From contig CP141130.1 of NCBI GenBank assembly GCA_035236585.1, positions 34,359,501 to 34,423,500 of the forward strand: 64,000 nucleotides of DNA, in the 5' to 3' direction. Below are positions 47,397 to 59,420 of this stretch, piece by piece. The translations under genes and the position numbers were made by a program. Each line of letters begins with the position of its first letter. The stretch's first letter is position 1. Source of the stretch: Warburgia ugandensis (Eukaryota; Streptophyta; Magnoliopsida; Canellales; Canellaceae). Below the pieces are notes generated by a model. It saw only the letters and a program-made list of their open reading frames with translations. It was not told the origin of the DNA and did no database searches.

Positions 47397-49053
47397 TTTA
47401 GAAATAAAGAAATGATGTATTTACAAATTTTGAAAATTTTTAAGTTAATTTAACTATTATGGTACAAAAGTGAGTTTAAATAAAGCTCAGATAATTTTTC
47501 TAATTATAACTCATTAAATAAATTGTGTGTAATTAGGATGAAAGTGCTAATAAAATTTTAATAAAGTAAGACTTGACAACCTAAGCTAAGTGGTCTTGAG
47601 TACAACTTGTCAAGGTGAGGACTTGACTTCAAGTCACCTCCCTAACAATTTTTAAGTAGAAATCATGATTTATTATTTGTTTATTTGAATTTTTTTCAAG
47701 TGGACAAGTAATATAAGGAAACTCACGCGGTGAAGGATGGTTTCCATATGTACAAAACATGTAAAGCTATTATTATTAAAGTATGAGTTTGAGTAAACCA
47801 TTGGATTGTGATCCAAAGGTTATAAGATAAAAGAGACCAAGAGAGAAGAGTAACAAATTTCAACCATTGATTAACAATCCAATGGTAGAGAATAAACAAA
47901 GAAATAAATACTAGGAGAGTTATAGGTCAAGAATCCAAAGAGATCCAAAAAGGAAACCATAAACAACTTTAATAATAAAAACTTTACAAAGAGAAACTTT
48001 TATAAAAGGGATGTTAAAATAGGAAACTAATCCTTTTCATGTGTGAAATTGTTAGAGAGAAAAGGAGGAGTGTGTAAGACAAAGAGAGAAAAGACAAAAC
48101 AAAAAGGAAGGAGAAATAAAAAAAGAAAAAAAGGAAGAAAAGATAGGAGGAAAAGCTTATATTTGGAGTTTTCCTTAGATTAATTAGAAGCAGAAGGATT
48201 TGACTAAAGGAAACTGCGTTTTGAGGTAGGGAATCTTGAACTAGACCATGGCTTTTCTTTTGAAAAAAAAAAATTACATATTTTTTTATCGATCGCATTG
48301 GATGAAATATGTATTAAAATCTTCTTAGATACAAATGCATATTTTGCTTTGTGATTGATAGATGATAACTATGTGCTTTGTGAATAATTGATATGGATTT
48401 CATGCATGACCTATTGAATAAATGTTCAAATTTAAATTCTTTGATTTTGCATCTAGGTATTGATGCATGATACAATTACTTGTTGTAATTGTATTTTTTG
48501 TAAATTTCAGTTGAGTGTTGACATAGTAGAGATTAAGATTAGGTTCTGCTTTGATTTTTAAACTTGAGAATTAATGCATAATCCAAATAATTGTATTTAG
48601 ATCAAATTATATTGTTCATTTTGATTTTCAACTAGGAAATTGAAGCATGACCCAAAATATATGATCAGATTAAGATTTTTGTTGACTATATATAAGGTGT
48701 TGACGTAAAATTCAATCAAATATTATATTTTAAATTCTTTTGTTAAAAATTTGGGCATTGAATTCATGTTCTTATTAAATAAAATTTTAGTCTTGAATAT
48801 CACATGAATCCTATGGGCTGATAAAAGAAAAAAAGGAAAAGAAAAAAATAACAACAACAACATAAACATAACTACTTGTGAGGACATGGCGTAACCAACA
48901 TGAGCCAGTCGCACTATGCACTTGGTTGTTTGTACGTGTGAGGTGCACTGAACTCAAAGGCCATGCCATGCATTGAATATGACATCCACACCATGCATCG
49001 AGTAAAACTCAAGCACATGATGTATTAGTACCAACAAATGCCCTATGTACTAA
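47380..49053 (+). other. Possible LTR fragment H, no genes
   Basis: The stretch begins near TGTAATGGCCCACATTTTTT, similar to the B and G LTR starts (TGTAATAACCCC, TGTAATGACCCC). It carries TATAAAAGGG at 48001-48010 preceded by AT-rich, non-coding sequence. It could be the left part of another LTR into which F inserted, but no second end or target duplication is visible. Around 48450-48700 a loosely repeated phrase (TTGATGCATGATAC, TTAATGCATAATCC, TTGAAGCATGACCC) recurs about every 100 bp. Confidence 0.35.
49049..49053. repeat. Candidate left target duplication of F (ACTAA)
   Basis: The five bases before F's terminal TGTAACACC. The matching copy would lie beyond the right edge of the window, so it is unverified. 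Confidence 0.35.
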
Positions 49054-52000
49054 TGTAACACCCCGGGTTTTTATGACTTTTTTTTATAATAATAATAATA
49101 GTCGTAGTCAGGATCCCAAATTAAAAAGATTCTATTAATTATTTTATTAAAATATTTATTGAAAACTTCTTGGTGTTATTTTCTTTTTCCTAAAACATCA
49201 CGACAATGATTTAAACATAAATATAAATATGCGGTAATACATTTAAGACAATGCACATATCAAAACCAACATCAAAAGCATAGGTACCTTTATTTTCAAA
49301 ACAATAAATATCCAAAATATAATAATGTGGCCCAGGGTCCATCCATCATAATATCCCACCATACTAAAATCAATGTCCATCATATGTATAACTATCAAAA
49401 TCAAATCCATATAATAAAAGTATACAGTCCAGAAAGTAAGTTCAAATGGTAGTCTGTTTATTAACTCATGTCATTGTCTATCAATCAAAGTAAAGTAATC
49501 TCCCACTGCTATCACAGTCTCTCAATGGTCTTGCCCTTCCTGCTGTCACACTGAAAATCTAAGGCATTGCAAAACAAAGCAATGCCTCAACAAGCTATTG
49601 CTTGTGTAGGTACATAGACATTTAATGTAATAACAATGGAACCAAATCGAATGACAATGCTGGTATAATGAGTAGACCTATATAATGATTATAAGTAACG
49701 CCAATAAAATCTCAAACATCATATACGATAAAACGTACATCTCATGGATTTAAAACATGATATGTTCTAATATAAATGAGCATACAATAACAACAGGTCA
49801 ACCCAAGGTACGTGGTTCCCACGAGTGTTCCATACACTCATATCACAGATCATGAGTACTCATATCAAACCTCTAAGTGTCATCACACCCAGGCATACTA
49901 TAACATTTGCATACTCATCATGCAAGCATACAGAATAAGAGTATGGATCGTCATGCCACAGTGGCAACCCTCTAAGGTCTCAACCATCGTCGCTTCCCGT
50001 CAACACCATAACAGGAGACTTAACGTCCATCCCCATGGAAAGGCCCATACCGATAGTGTGGACTATTCATGTTACCAAACTCCTATCCAAAGCCATCTGT
50101 AGGTAGGTATCTATCATATCACAATCACATCACATATTTTGAAGGGTGGGTGGCTGGCCCTACTCCCTCCTAGCATGACATCCACTGGGTGAGAGCACCC
50201 ATCGTAAAACACAAAACATGAAAATTGTGTATCTCGAAAACCAGGAGCACTCATGGCTCACAATCCCCAAGGCACGCCCCTCATACTGGGGTTAACCTCT
50301 CAAAGGACTAGCCACCAAGCCTCCACTATCGTCCTTATGAAAACCCATCAATTTCAGTGGTGGTATAAAGAAAGATAATTTCTAATTATGCATAAATACT
50401 TAGTATCACTCTCATGAAACCATCTATCATAAATCTATCTAATACATTATAGAAATCTAATATCGATCATAGTATAAAACTCTGAGTCTCACAAAATCAT
50501 AGACTAAATAAACAAGTGCAAATAAATCACAATCAATCATGATGTTATGATAATGCAAGGTTTGTAAAATCAAAACATAACATTAAATGTCGTCACCTAC
50601 CTTAATGAGAGATCACTCAACTCAAACGCATAATCCTCTTAGCTTGTACATTCAGATGTACCTGTCAATACCACAATACTATTTTGTGTTATTTATTTCA
50701 TCATAATGGAATCTATGGAGATCCAACCATTGGATCATCCTCTAAGATCTATAATTATGATTTTGTCCTTAGTCCCAACGTTACTTGTTATAATTTAGTC
50801 CCATCTCATGTTCATCTATTTGTTTTTGTGTGTATCTAACATTTATACCTTAATATGACCCTTATTACCCTTATTTACTATCATACTTTATCTCGTTGTT
50901 CAAGTCCTAGGGCTTGAGGACCATTTGATCAGAAGGTTTTAAGTTATTGAATAATATTTTATGATTTTCATAATTTAAAAGTGGTCAATTATAAGTTTTC
51001 AAGTCAAATCTAGGTTCACATTGTTAAGATTTTCTATCATGATTTGCACGTCTGTGGCTCTCAAAATCAAGCCTTTTGTGAAAAGACTATAAATTAATAT
51101 ATATTAATTTGTAGGGGGTCGGTCGGGCTGTTTACACTGGTTTACACAGGCAACTCGATTTACACTGGTGTAAACTAGCATCCCCAAGACACTATGCTTC
51201 CAGTATGTACCATGGGATGCGATGCATGACCAAGACGCACCGCCGCATGCGTCCTAGTCGCCAAGGCGTTGGGCATCTCGGTCTGCCATGACTATGTGTA
51301 GGGCGCTTCTGCATGCGCCCGATGATGCGCACCCATGCATGCATTTGTGTTGGGGCATTCCACACAGCTTCCCAACATTAGCATCAAGTCACTGATGCGA
51401 GAGCCATCGCCAGAGAAGACAACCGGAGTCTGATCGTGGCCGGTGATTCCCTAGGTGCCCAAAATTTGTGATTTTTGCACCCTTTTGCTTCGAATTTCAT
51501 GTATATTCCATTTTTAACACTCCTTTTGATTGATTTTGCCAAAAACTAGGATTTTTTTCTCAATTTTTCTACATTCTGAAATTTTTCCCACGCATTGTTC
51601 TTCGTGATTTGCGAGATCACTAGCCATTGGATCTACCTCAAATGTAAAGGGTTTGTTCCTAGGTTCATTATGCACTAGATGAATGGTTTGATCTTTGTTT
51701 TGACATTATTTTATCAACATATTATCATGCTAATAGTAGGGTACACAGAGTTACCAGAAAAACTATGAACCTATGCTATTCTTCGGCATTAACGAATGCG
51801 AAATTCCACTTATGTGCCGTAAATGGAAGGGAAAAAAGGGGGTGAGACCTACCTCGGTCAGTCAGTGGTCGTTGACGCTGCTAGAGGAACTTTTTACAAG
51901 CTTTTTTCAGCGTTGCGATTTCTGCTAGGGATCTCTAGAAACTCGATCTCTGGAGGCGAGAGGGCTTGCAGTGGAGTGATTGAATGAGAAGGCAGCTGCT

Positions 52001-52332
52001 TTTAGTGCTAGTGATCCATTTTTCTCGGTCACCAATGGATTTTTCAGCGAAGTAATCAGATCTGATAAGGGAGGGTAGAAGGGGGTGCCATTATCAAAAA
52101 CAGCCCCTTGTATTTTGGGCCTCTCCAAATTACCAAACTGCCCCTCTATCTTTAACGGCTTATAACTTCTCCGTTTGAGCTCCGTTTTCTGAGTTCTTAT
52201 ACCATTCAATTTCTATCGACATGTAATTTCTAGTTTTTATATTTTTAGAACCAAATTCTTTGCATAAATTTTTTAATTTAATTAATTTAATTTTTTTTAT
52301 GAATTTGTGATTTAAAATTTGAGGATATTACA
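49054..52332 (-). repeat. 3' LTR of F, complete
   Basis: This 3.28-kb LTR reads, on the minus strand, TGTAATATCC ... GGTGTTACA. It matches 56994-59019 over its plus-strand left two thirds. A GC- and CpG-rich islet lies at about 51170-51440. The site where G inserted in the other LTR is seen undisturbed here as CGTCTGTGGC near 51049-51058. Confidence 0.88.
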
Positions 52333-52345
52333 TCCTTCCCACCTT
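52333..52345 (-). other. Polypurine tract of F
   Basis: On the minus strand GGTGGGAAGGA immediately precedes the LTR start TGTAATATCC, and GAGGATGAAATTTTAATAAG lies just before it, the usual chromovirus arrangement. Confidence 0.75.
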
Positions 52346-52381
52346 ATTAAAATTTCATCCTCGAAATTTCAATACATACCT

Positions 52382-53620
52382 CTATGTAAATAACTCTGGG
52401 TGGATCCTTCGCATCTCCTTTTCTATCTCCTATGTGGCGTCCTGTAGTGAATGATGCTGTCAAAGGACTTTGACTATTGAAATAGTTTTAGTCCTCAACT
52501 CCTTAACTTTCATATCCAGTATACGAATGGGTCTCTCCTTAAATCTCATATTAGGCTGTAACTCTCCTAGGATCTGCTCCAACACATGCGATGGATCCGG
52601 CACGTACTTCCTCAACATGGATACATGGAAGACGTCATGTACATTTGCCAATTGTGGTGGTAAGGCTAGCTGGTATGCTACTAACCCAACTCTGCGTAAT
52701 ATCTCGAAAGGCCCAATGTACCTAGGGCTAAGTTTCCCTTTATTCCCAAACCTCATTACTCCCTTCATAGGAGAAACCTTTAAGAATACATGCTCACCTT
52801 CAAAGAACTCTAGGTCCTAACGCCTCTTGTCAGCATAACTCTTTTGGCGGCTGTGAGCTATCAACAATCTCTTCCGAATAAGTCAAACTTTCTCTGCACA
52901 CTCTTCCACCAACTCGACTTCTCTATGTGTCTCTCTCCTACATCACTCCAACATAAGGGTGACCAACAGGGCCTGCCATAAAGTGCCTCGTATGGAGCCA
53001 TGCCAATACTTGCGTGATAACTATTATTATAGGCAAACTCTCCCAGTGGTAAAAGATCTTCCCAGCTACCCTTCCAATCCATAACATAAGCCCTTAGCAT
53101 ATCCTCAATTGTCTGGATGGTCCTCTCGGTCTAACCGTTTGTCTGAGGGTGGAAGGTTGTGCTAAATTTTAGCCTTGATCTTAGAGCTTCTTGCACGCTC
53201 TTCCAATACTTCGAGGTAAACTGAGTATCTCAATAAGATACAATCGTCAAGGGAACTCCACGTAGACTCACGATCTCCTTGACATACAATTTTGCTAGGC
53301 TATCCACCGTTTGAATCTGTCTGATAGGAAGAAAATGAGCGGACTTGGTCAATCTGTCCACAACGACTCATATCATGTCATGCCCATCAACAATCCTTAG
53401 AAGACCCACAATGAAATCCATGGTAATATGATCCCACTTCCACTCAGGAAGGTCTAATGTCTGGAGTAGTCCTAGTGGAAGCTGATGCTTTGCCTTGACC
53501 TACTGACAGGTCAGACACTGTGCCACACACTCTCCAACATCCTTCTTCATCCTATTCCACTAAAAATGTCTCCTGAGGTCCTGATACATCTTCCTACCCC
53601 TAAGATGGATCGTATATTGG
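52382..53620 (-). pseudogene. Integrase and chromodomain region of F
   Basis: Minus-strand frames show integrase motifs in order: HFxWNRMKKDVGECVAQCLTCQQ (zinc-binding end), MDFIVGL (first catalytic Asp kept), VVDRLTKSAHFLP, DTQFTSKYW, HPQTNG and ERTIQTIEDMLRAYV (Glu kept). Next comes FAYNNSYHASIGMAPYEALY. The second catalytic Asp, in the S-D-R motif, is replaced by Tyr. The C-terminus (52460-52768) has [33 protein letters not shown], then KPIRILD-type text and a chromodomain whose conserved Trp codons at 52460 and 52430 are stops (TGA, TAG). The chromodomain would have directed insertion to marked chromatin. It is inactive. Confidence 0.9.
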
Positions 53621-53989
53621 GATTGGTGTGCCTCCTGAAGTAACTCATGCTTCAAATCATCATCTGCTGGTACTACCAATCTACCCTTAAATATGACCCC
53701 TCCATTTAGTCCTCTCATAAAATCTGCCTAATCTGTCAGATCCTATGTCTCTTTATCTTTGGCCTGTGCCTCTAAAATCCTATCAAAGAACTTAGACCGA
53801 GTAGATAAATTAGCAATCATTACTCCAAACTTCCTACTCAGGGCATTTGCGATGACATTAGCCTTCCCTGGGTGGTACTATATAGTGAAGTTGAAGTCCT
53901 TGAGATATTCCATCCATCTATGCTGCCTCATGTTCAAATCACTCTGAGCAAAGAAGTACTTGAGGCTTTTATGATCGGTGAATACCTCA

Positions 53990-55010
53990 AACTTCTTGCC
54001 ATATAGATAATGTCTCTAGGACTTTAGGGCAAATACTACTGCTGCTAACTCCAGATCATGTGTTGGGTAATTCACCTCATGTGTCTTAAGCTATCTTGAC
54101 ACATAGGCGATTACCTTTCCATGCTACATCAACACTACTCCTAATCCCTTACCCAAAGCATCGCAATACACCACATATCTGCCTACACCTAATAGTAAAC
54201 TCAACACTGGAGTAGTAGTAAGCCTCTTCTTGAGCCCCTAGAAGCTCTCCTTAAAGCATTGGTCCAAACAAACTAAGTGTCTTTCTTGGTCAAGGTAGTC
54301 AATGGTAACACAATCTTCGAGAATCCCTCTATGAACCTATGATAATATCCCACCAAACCAAGAAAACTGTGTATCTTTATCACTGACTTGGGCCTCTCCT
54401 AATGTAGCATTGCCTCAATCTTCGTTGGGTCTACAGCCACTCCATCTTTAAATACCACATGGCCTAAGAATTGCACCTGATCTAACAAAAAATCACACTT
54501 ACTGAACTTGGCATACAACTGATGTCGACAAAGTGTGTCCAATACTGTGTGAAGATGCTCCATGTGTTCCTCATGGCTAGGCAAGTAAATTAAGACGTTA
54601 TCAATAAAGACAATCACGAACTTATCCAAGTAAGCTTGGAAGACACAGTTCATTAGGTCCATGAACACTGCAGGTATGTTTGTCAATCCAAAAGGCGTCA
54701 CTAAAAACTCACAGTGGCCATATTGACTCCTAAAAGCAGTCTTCAGGATGTCCTCTTCTTTAACCCTCAGCTGATAATATCTTGACCTCAGATCTATCTT
54801 GGAGAATACTTGTGTTAATTAGAGTTGGTCAAATAAATCATCTATGCATGGCAAAGGGTATTGGTTCTTTACAGTGACACTATTCAGCAACTGATAGTCA
54901 ATGCATAGTCTCAGTGATCCATCCTTTTTCTTCACAAAAAGGACTGGTGCTCCCCATGGTGATCTACTCGGCTTAATGAAGCCCTTATTTAATAACTCTT
55001 GCAACTGTAC
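53990..55010 (-). pseudogene. Reverse transcriptase and RNase H region of F
   Basis: On the minus strand, 55004-54819 reads [39 protein letters not shown] and [11 protein letters not shown]. 54701-54399 reads [28 protein letters not shown] and VQFLGHVV. These are the core RT motifs of Ty3/gypsy elements. The catalytic Y/F-I-D-D is FIDN (54597-54608), so a metal-binding Asp is lost. Farther on (about 54260-54000), interrupted frames keep RNase H traces, including YAVYCDA-like and SRQLK-like pieces. Stops lie between blocks. Confidence 0.9.
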
Positions 55011-55299
55011 TTTAAGCTATCTCAACTCTGTTGGAGCAATTCGATATGGTGCCTTAGAGATAGGCGACGTACCTGGCACTAAGTCAATGGTAAAATCAAT
55101 CTCTCTATTAGGCGCCAATCCTGGTAACTTCTCAAGAAAAACTTCTGCAAACTCACAGACAACATCAATATCATCAAGTTGTGGCTACCTCCTCTCCTCA
55201 ATGGTCACATATGCGAGAAACGCTCTACACCCTCGTGAATAAATTCGTGTCACCTTCATAGCAGAGATGATGCATGTACTTGCCTGACCCTTTCTGCCC

Positions 55300-55990
55300 T
55301 AGAACAATATTTCTGATTGCCCAGGCATATGAAAAATTACCCGCTTCTTTTGGCAGTCTACGGTAACCAATCCATCCCAAATATAATATCGTAGTCAACC
55401 ATGTCTAGTAAGATGAAGTCTGAGTCCATCCTCACTCCTGATATCTCTACAGGTATCTCCTAGAGATACTCAGTAGTCTCTACTATCTCTCCCACGAGTG
55501 TCATAATATCTAACCCAAATGCTAAATTATGCACGCATAAATCAAAGCAAGATGCAAAAATGTAGGAAATAAAAGAATGAGTGAACCCTATGTCAAAGAG
55601 GGCCCTAGCATGTCAGTCTGAGACTAGAAGAGTACCTTTGACAACCTAGTGAAATGCCTGTGCTTGCCCTGATGTGATGGTAAATACTCGTCCTTGACTA
55701 TGTGGCACGATAGCTATCTCTACACCCATATCAGTTTACTTCTCTCTCTATCCCTTAGGACAGTCTTTAATGAAATGGCCCTCTTCTCTACATTTAAAGC
55801 TCTTGTGTGGCTGTCTCTAGAAAGGTGGCTGGTGCTGTCGCTGTTGTTGAGGATGCCTCTAATGTTGTGGCCTATCAAATCTATTACACCCTTGCCCAAG
55901 GTGCTAACATTTGCACCTGTTACATCTCTTCTTCTCTGTGTCTCTTTTAGGCTTGGTTTGCGCCTAGAAACCTGATGCTCTATGTGCCTG
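55300..55990 (-). pseudogene. Zinc knuckle and protease region of F
   Basis: The minus strand reads FKCREEGHFIKDCPKG at about 55753-55797, a CCHC zinc knuckle whose first Cys position is Ser (AGC, 55799-55801). A preceding Cys-rich stretch contains HLGQGCNRF. Further downstream, at 55565-55600, LFDIGFTHSFIS stands in place of the LFDTGASHSFIS protease active site, so DTG has become DIG. The knuckle bound element RNA and the protease cut the polyprotein. Both are damaged and separated by frame breaks. Confidence 0.82.
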
Positions 55991-55999
55991 TATATCACT

Positions 56000-56855
56000 A
56001 AAGGGTCTCTTACCCTTAGTGGGCTGGTACGTGCTCCCTCTAGTCCTAAGAGAATTCTTCTCTAGCATGGAGACCATATCAACTACATCTCTCATAGTAG
56101 TGGGTTGGGAAGTAATCACCCGATCTCAACCAGGGTGTCAGTCCATCCACGAATCTATTTGTTACCTCCTTATTTGAGGCCAACGCATCAGGAGCAAACC
56201 TCCTCAGTCGGGCAAATCGGTTCAGATATTGCTAAACTATCATGTCTCTTTGCTCAAGGGTAGCAAACTCTTTCTTCAATGATTGCAATTCATGAGGTGG
56301 AAAGTATTGAGTATCAAAAGCCTGCTTAAAGGCCACCCATGTCATCATCTCTGTAGGATCTAGTCGTGTAAGTGTAAAGGTCTGCCACCAAAAGCTTACC
56401 TCACCCTTCAGTAGGTAGGCAGCTACTCGAACTTGATCCTCTAGTGTAATCTTCATTTCGTCAAATGTCCTCTCTACCTCGAATAGCCATCATTCAGCTT
56501 CCTAAGTATCACCATCACCATACAAGGGTGGCACCATCTTTTGAAATCGTTCTAAAAGTTTATTTGACTTCTTAGGATCACTAGTAGCATCACCCTCAGT
56601 GGTCTTAGGTGCTGGTGTGGCCTGCACTGGGTGGGTGGAATGAATAAACAAATCCACAGGTGTCACTAGAGGCGGTGTGACAGGGTTAAGGTTCACGACC
56701 TGAATCGCAATCCTAACCTGCTGTTGTATGAGGGGTATCAGCCTTAACATTACCCTATTCACCAACTCAGCATCACGATCCCCTTGATTAGAGGACTCAG
56801 CATGTGGGGCAATTGGCGTAACAGGGGTAGACCTTCTCCTTCTTTGAGGAGCCAT
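56000..56855 (-). pseudogene. gag region of F
   Basis: Begins on the minus strand with the ATG at 56855 (MAPQRRRRSTPVTP), a typical basic chromovirus gag start. After GDGDT it hits TAG and then TGA in place of expected sense codons, and continues VERTFDEMKITLEDQVRVAAYLLKGEVSFWW, WVAFKQAFDTQYFP and KKEFATLEQ, the retrotransposon gag domain. Beyond another TAG it reads QYLNRFARLRRFAPD. The stops fit CAG to TAG and CGA to TGA changes. Confidence 0.9.
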
Positions 56856-56976
56856 CTGTCAAAGATTTAAATACCACTAAGTGTAAGTTTCTCTCTCCTA
56901 ATTCCTTTTTAACTACAATTTATAGACTATTACCCACATATAAGTAGACATTTGTAAGGATTATGATGGAATAGAC

Positions 56977-56991
56977 TGGGCTCTGATACCA
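56977..56991 (-). other. Primer-binding site of F, initiator-Met tRNA type
   Basis: The minus strand reads TGGTATCAGAGCCCA two bases after the LTR end (...GTGTTACA GT). TGGTATCAGAGC is complementary to the 3' end of plant initiator Met tRNA, the common chromovirus primer. Confidence 0.93.
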
Positions 56992-56993
56992 AC

Positions 56994-59019
56994 TGTAACA
57001 CCCTAGGTTTTTATGACATTTTTTATAATAATAAATAATAATAATAATAGTCATAGTCGGGATCCCAAATTAAAAAGATTCTATTAATTATTTTATTAAA
57101 ACATTTATTAAAAACTTCTTGGTGTTATTTTCTTTTTCCAAAAACATCATGACTATGATTTAAACATAAATATAAATATGCGGTAATACATTTAAGACAA
57201 TGCACATATCAAAACCAACATCAAAAGCAAAGGCACCTTTATTTTCAAAACAATAAATATCCAAAACACAATAACATGGCCCAAGGTTTATCCATCATAA
57301 CATCCCACCGTACTTAAATCAATGTTCATCATATGTATAACTGTCAAAATCAAATCCATAAAATAAAAGTATACAGTCCATAAAGTAAGTTCAAATGGTA
57401 GTCTATTTATTAACTCACGTCACTGTCTATCAATCAGAGTAAAGTAATCTCCCACTGTTATCACGATCTCTCAACAGTCTTGCCCTTCCTGCTGTCTCGC
57501 TAGAAATCTAAGGCATTGCAAAATAAAGCAATGCCTCAGCAAGCTATTGCTTATATAGGTACATAGACATTTAATGTAATAACAATGGAACCAAATCAAA
57601 TGACAATGCTAGTATCATGAGTAGACCTATATAATGATTATATGTAATGCCAATAAAATCTCAAACATCATATACGATAAAACATGCATCTCATAGATTT
57701 AAAACATGTAACAACAGGGCAACCTAAGGTACGTGGTTCCCACGAGTGTCCAATAGACTCATATCACAGATCATGAGTACTCATATCAAACCTCTGAGTG
57801 TCGTCACACCCAAGCATACTATAATATTCGCATGCTTATCATGCAAGCATATAGAGTAAGAGTATGGATCGTTATGCCACAGTGGCAACCCTTCAGGGTC
57901 TCAACCACCGCCGCTCCGAGTTGACACCATAACGGGTGACTTAACATCCGTCCCCATGGAAAGGCCTGGACCGGTAGTGAGGACTATCCATGTTACCAAA
58001 CCTCTATCGAATGCCATCTATGGGCAGGTGTCTATCATATCATAATCACATTACAAATTTCATGAGGGTGAGTGGCCGGCCCTACTCCCTCCTAGCATGA
58101 CATCCACTGGTTGAGAGCTCCCGTCGTAAAACACAAAACACAAAATCATGTATCTCAAAAACCAGGAGCACTCGTGGCTCATAATCCCCAAGGCATGCCC
58201 CTCATCTTGGGGTTAGCCTCTCAAAGGACTAGCCACTAGGCCTCAACTGTCGTCCTTATGAAAACCCATCAGTTTCAGAGGTGTAATAAAGAAAGATAAT
58301 TTCTAATTATGCATAAATACTTAGTATCAATCTCATGAAACCATCAATCATCAATCCATTTAATACATTATCAAAATCTAATATTGATCATCGTATAAAA
58401 CTCTGAGTCTCACAAAATCGTAGACTAAATAAACAAGTGCAATTGAATCATAATCAATCATGATGCTATGATAATGCAAGGTTTTTAAAATCAAAATATA
58501 ACATTAAATGTCATCATCTACCTTGATGTAAGATCACTCAACTCGAACGTATAATCCTCTTAGTTTATACATTCAGATGTACCTGTCAATACCATAATAC
58601 TATTTTGTGTTATTTATTTCATCATAATGGAATCTATGGTGATCCAACCACTGTATCATCTTCTAAGATTTCTAATTATGATTTTTTCCATAGTCCCATC
58701 TCATGCTCATTTGCTCTTTTTTATGTGTATCTAACGTTTATACTTTAATCTGATGGTCAGATCATCCTCAGATCAATGGTCTAGATTAGTTTCTATCGTA
58801 ATCATACCTAATATGATCCTTAGTACCCTTATTTATTGTCAAACTTTATCTTGTTGTTCAAGTCCTAGGGCCTGGTCACCCTTTGAACGGTCGGTTCTAA
58901 GTTATTGAATAATATTTTCTAATTAAAAAGTGGTCAATTGTAAGCTTTCAAGTCAAATCATGGTTCACATTATCAATACAATTAGAACATATGTTTCTAA
59001 TCATGATTTAGACCTCTGT
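56994..59019 (-). repeat. 5' LTR of F, partial (interrupted by G)
   Basis: Aligns with 49054-51055 of the 3' LTR, with small indels (for example about 55 extra bases near 58750-58805). It stops at TCTGT (59015-59019), the left target duplication of G. The remaining third of this LTR should follow G's right end outside the window. Confidence 0.88.
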
Positions 59020-59330
59020 TGTAATGACCCCAATTTTTGGAATATTAAAATCCCATGAAAAGTTCAGTTTTAAAGATAAGGGCATTTTGGTCATTTCACT
59101 AGTCGAAATGACTGAACCCAGAAACTTGGTCCTAAAAATGGTACCATTAGATGCATCTCATAAAAAAAAATCCAACAAGACAAAAATCACCCAAAACGGA
59201 GTTAAAATGAGCAAGTTATGGCCCTTTGAAGTTTAGGGGCAAAATTGTAATTTTCACAAAAACGGATTTAACTGCAAAACACAGGGGCCCGTTTTGATAC
59301 GGGCACCCTTCATCTTCCACCTCCTATAGA

Positions 59331-59368
59331 GTTCTAGAACGGCGGTGATTGGAGGTGAAATCACCGCC
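59331..59368. promoter_or_regulatory. Palindrome and hairpin upstream of G TATA box
   Basis: GTTCTAGAAC (59331-59340), a perfect palindrome matching the paired nTTCnnGAAn heat-shock element unit, adjoins GGCGGTGATT (59341-59350) and its complement AATCACCGCC (59359-59368). Another GGCGGTGA follows at 59377 and CTAGAACC at 59393. Position 45-80 bases before TATAAATA suggests cis-regulatory sites; function is inferred. Confidence 0.45.
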
Positions 59369-59412
59369 ATTCAAAGGCGGTGAGAGCCCCCTCTAGAACC
59401 CTCTCTTAGCTC

Positions 59413-59420
59413 TATAAATA
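59413..59420 (+). promoter_or_regulatory. TATA box of G LTR
   Basis: TATAAATA within CTCTATAAATATAGC, about 390 bp into the LTR and before the GC-rich leader-like segment. Compare TATAAATA in B1 and B2. Confidence 0.65.

Larger units (their letters stand above)
49054..59019 (-). mobile_element. F: chromovirus-type Ty3/gypsy element on the minus strand (visible part)
   Basis: Two LTR copies start TGTAACACCC on the plus strand (49054 and 56994) and flank a minus-strand gag-protease-RT-RNase H-integrase-chromodomain remnant. An iMet-type primer site sits at the 5' LTR end (56977-56991), and a purine-rich GGTGGGAAGGA tract precedes the 3' LTR start at 52332. Its protein motifs and C-terminal chromodomain suggest the Tekay/Del group. 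LTRs look about 95% alike over the first 300 bases, so F is younger than A and D. Its 5' LTR is cut at 59019 by G, and the rest lies outside the window. Confidence 0.9.

Noticed and set aside
48014-48298. Minus-strand frame rich in Phe and Leu resembling membrane segments
   Set aside because: It is the translation of an A/G-rich low-complexity stretch on the opposite strand next to a probable LTR TATA box.
52470-52820. Plus-strand frame of 116 codons opposite the F chromodomain
   Set aside because: It is the antisense shadow of a clearly recognisable minus-strand pol C-terminus.
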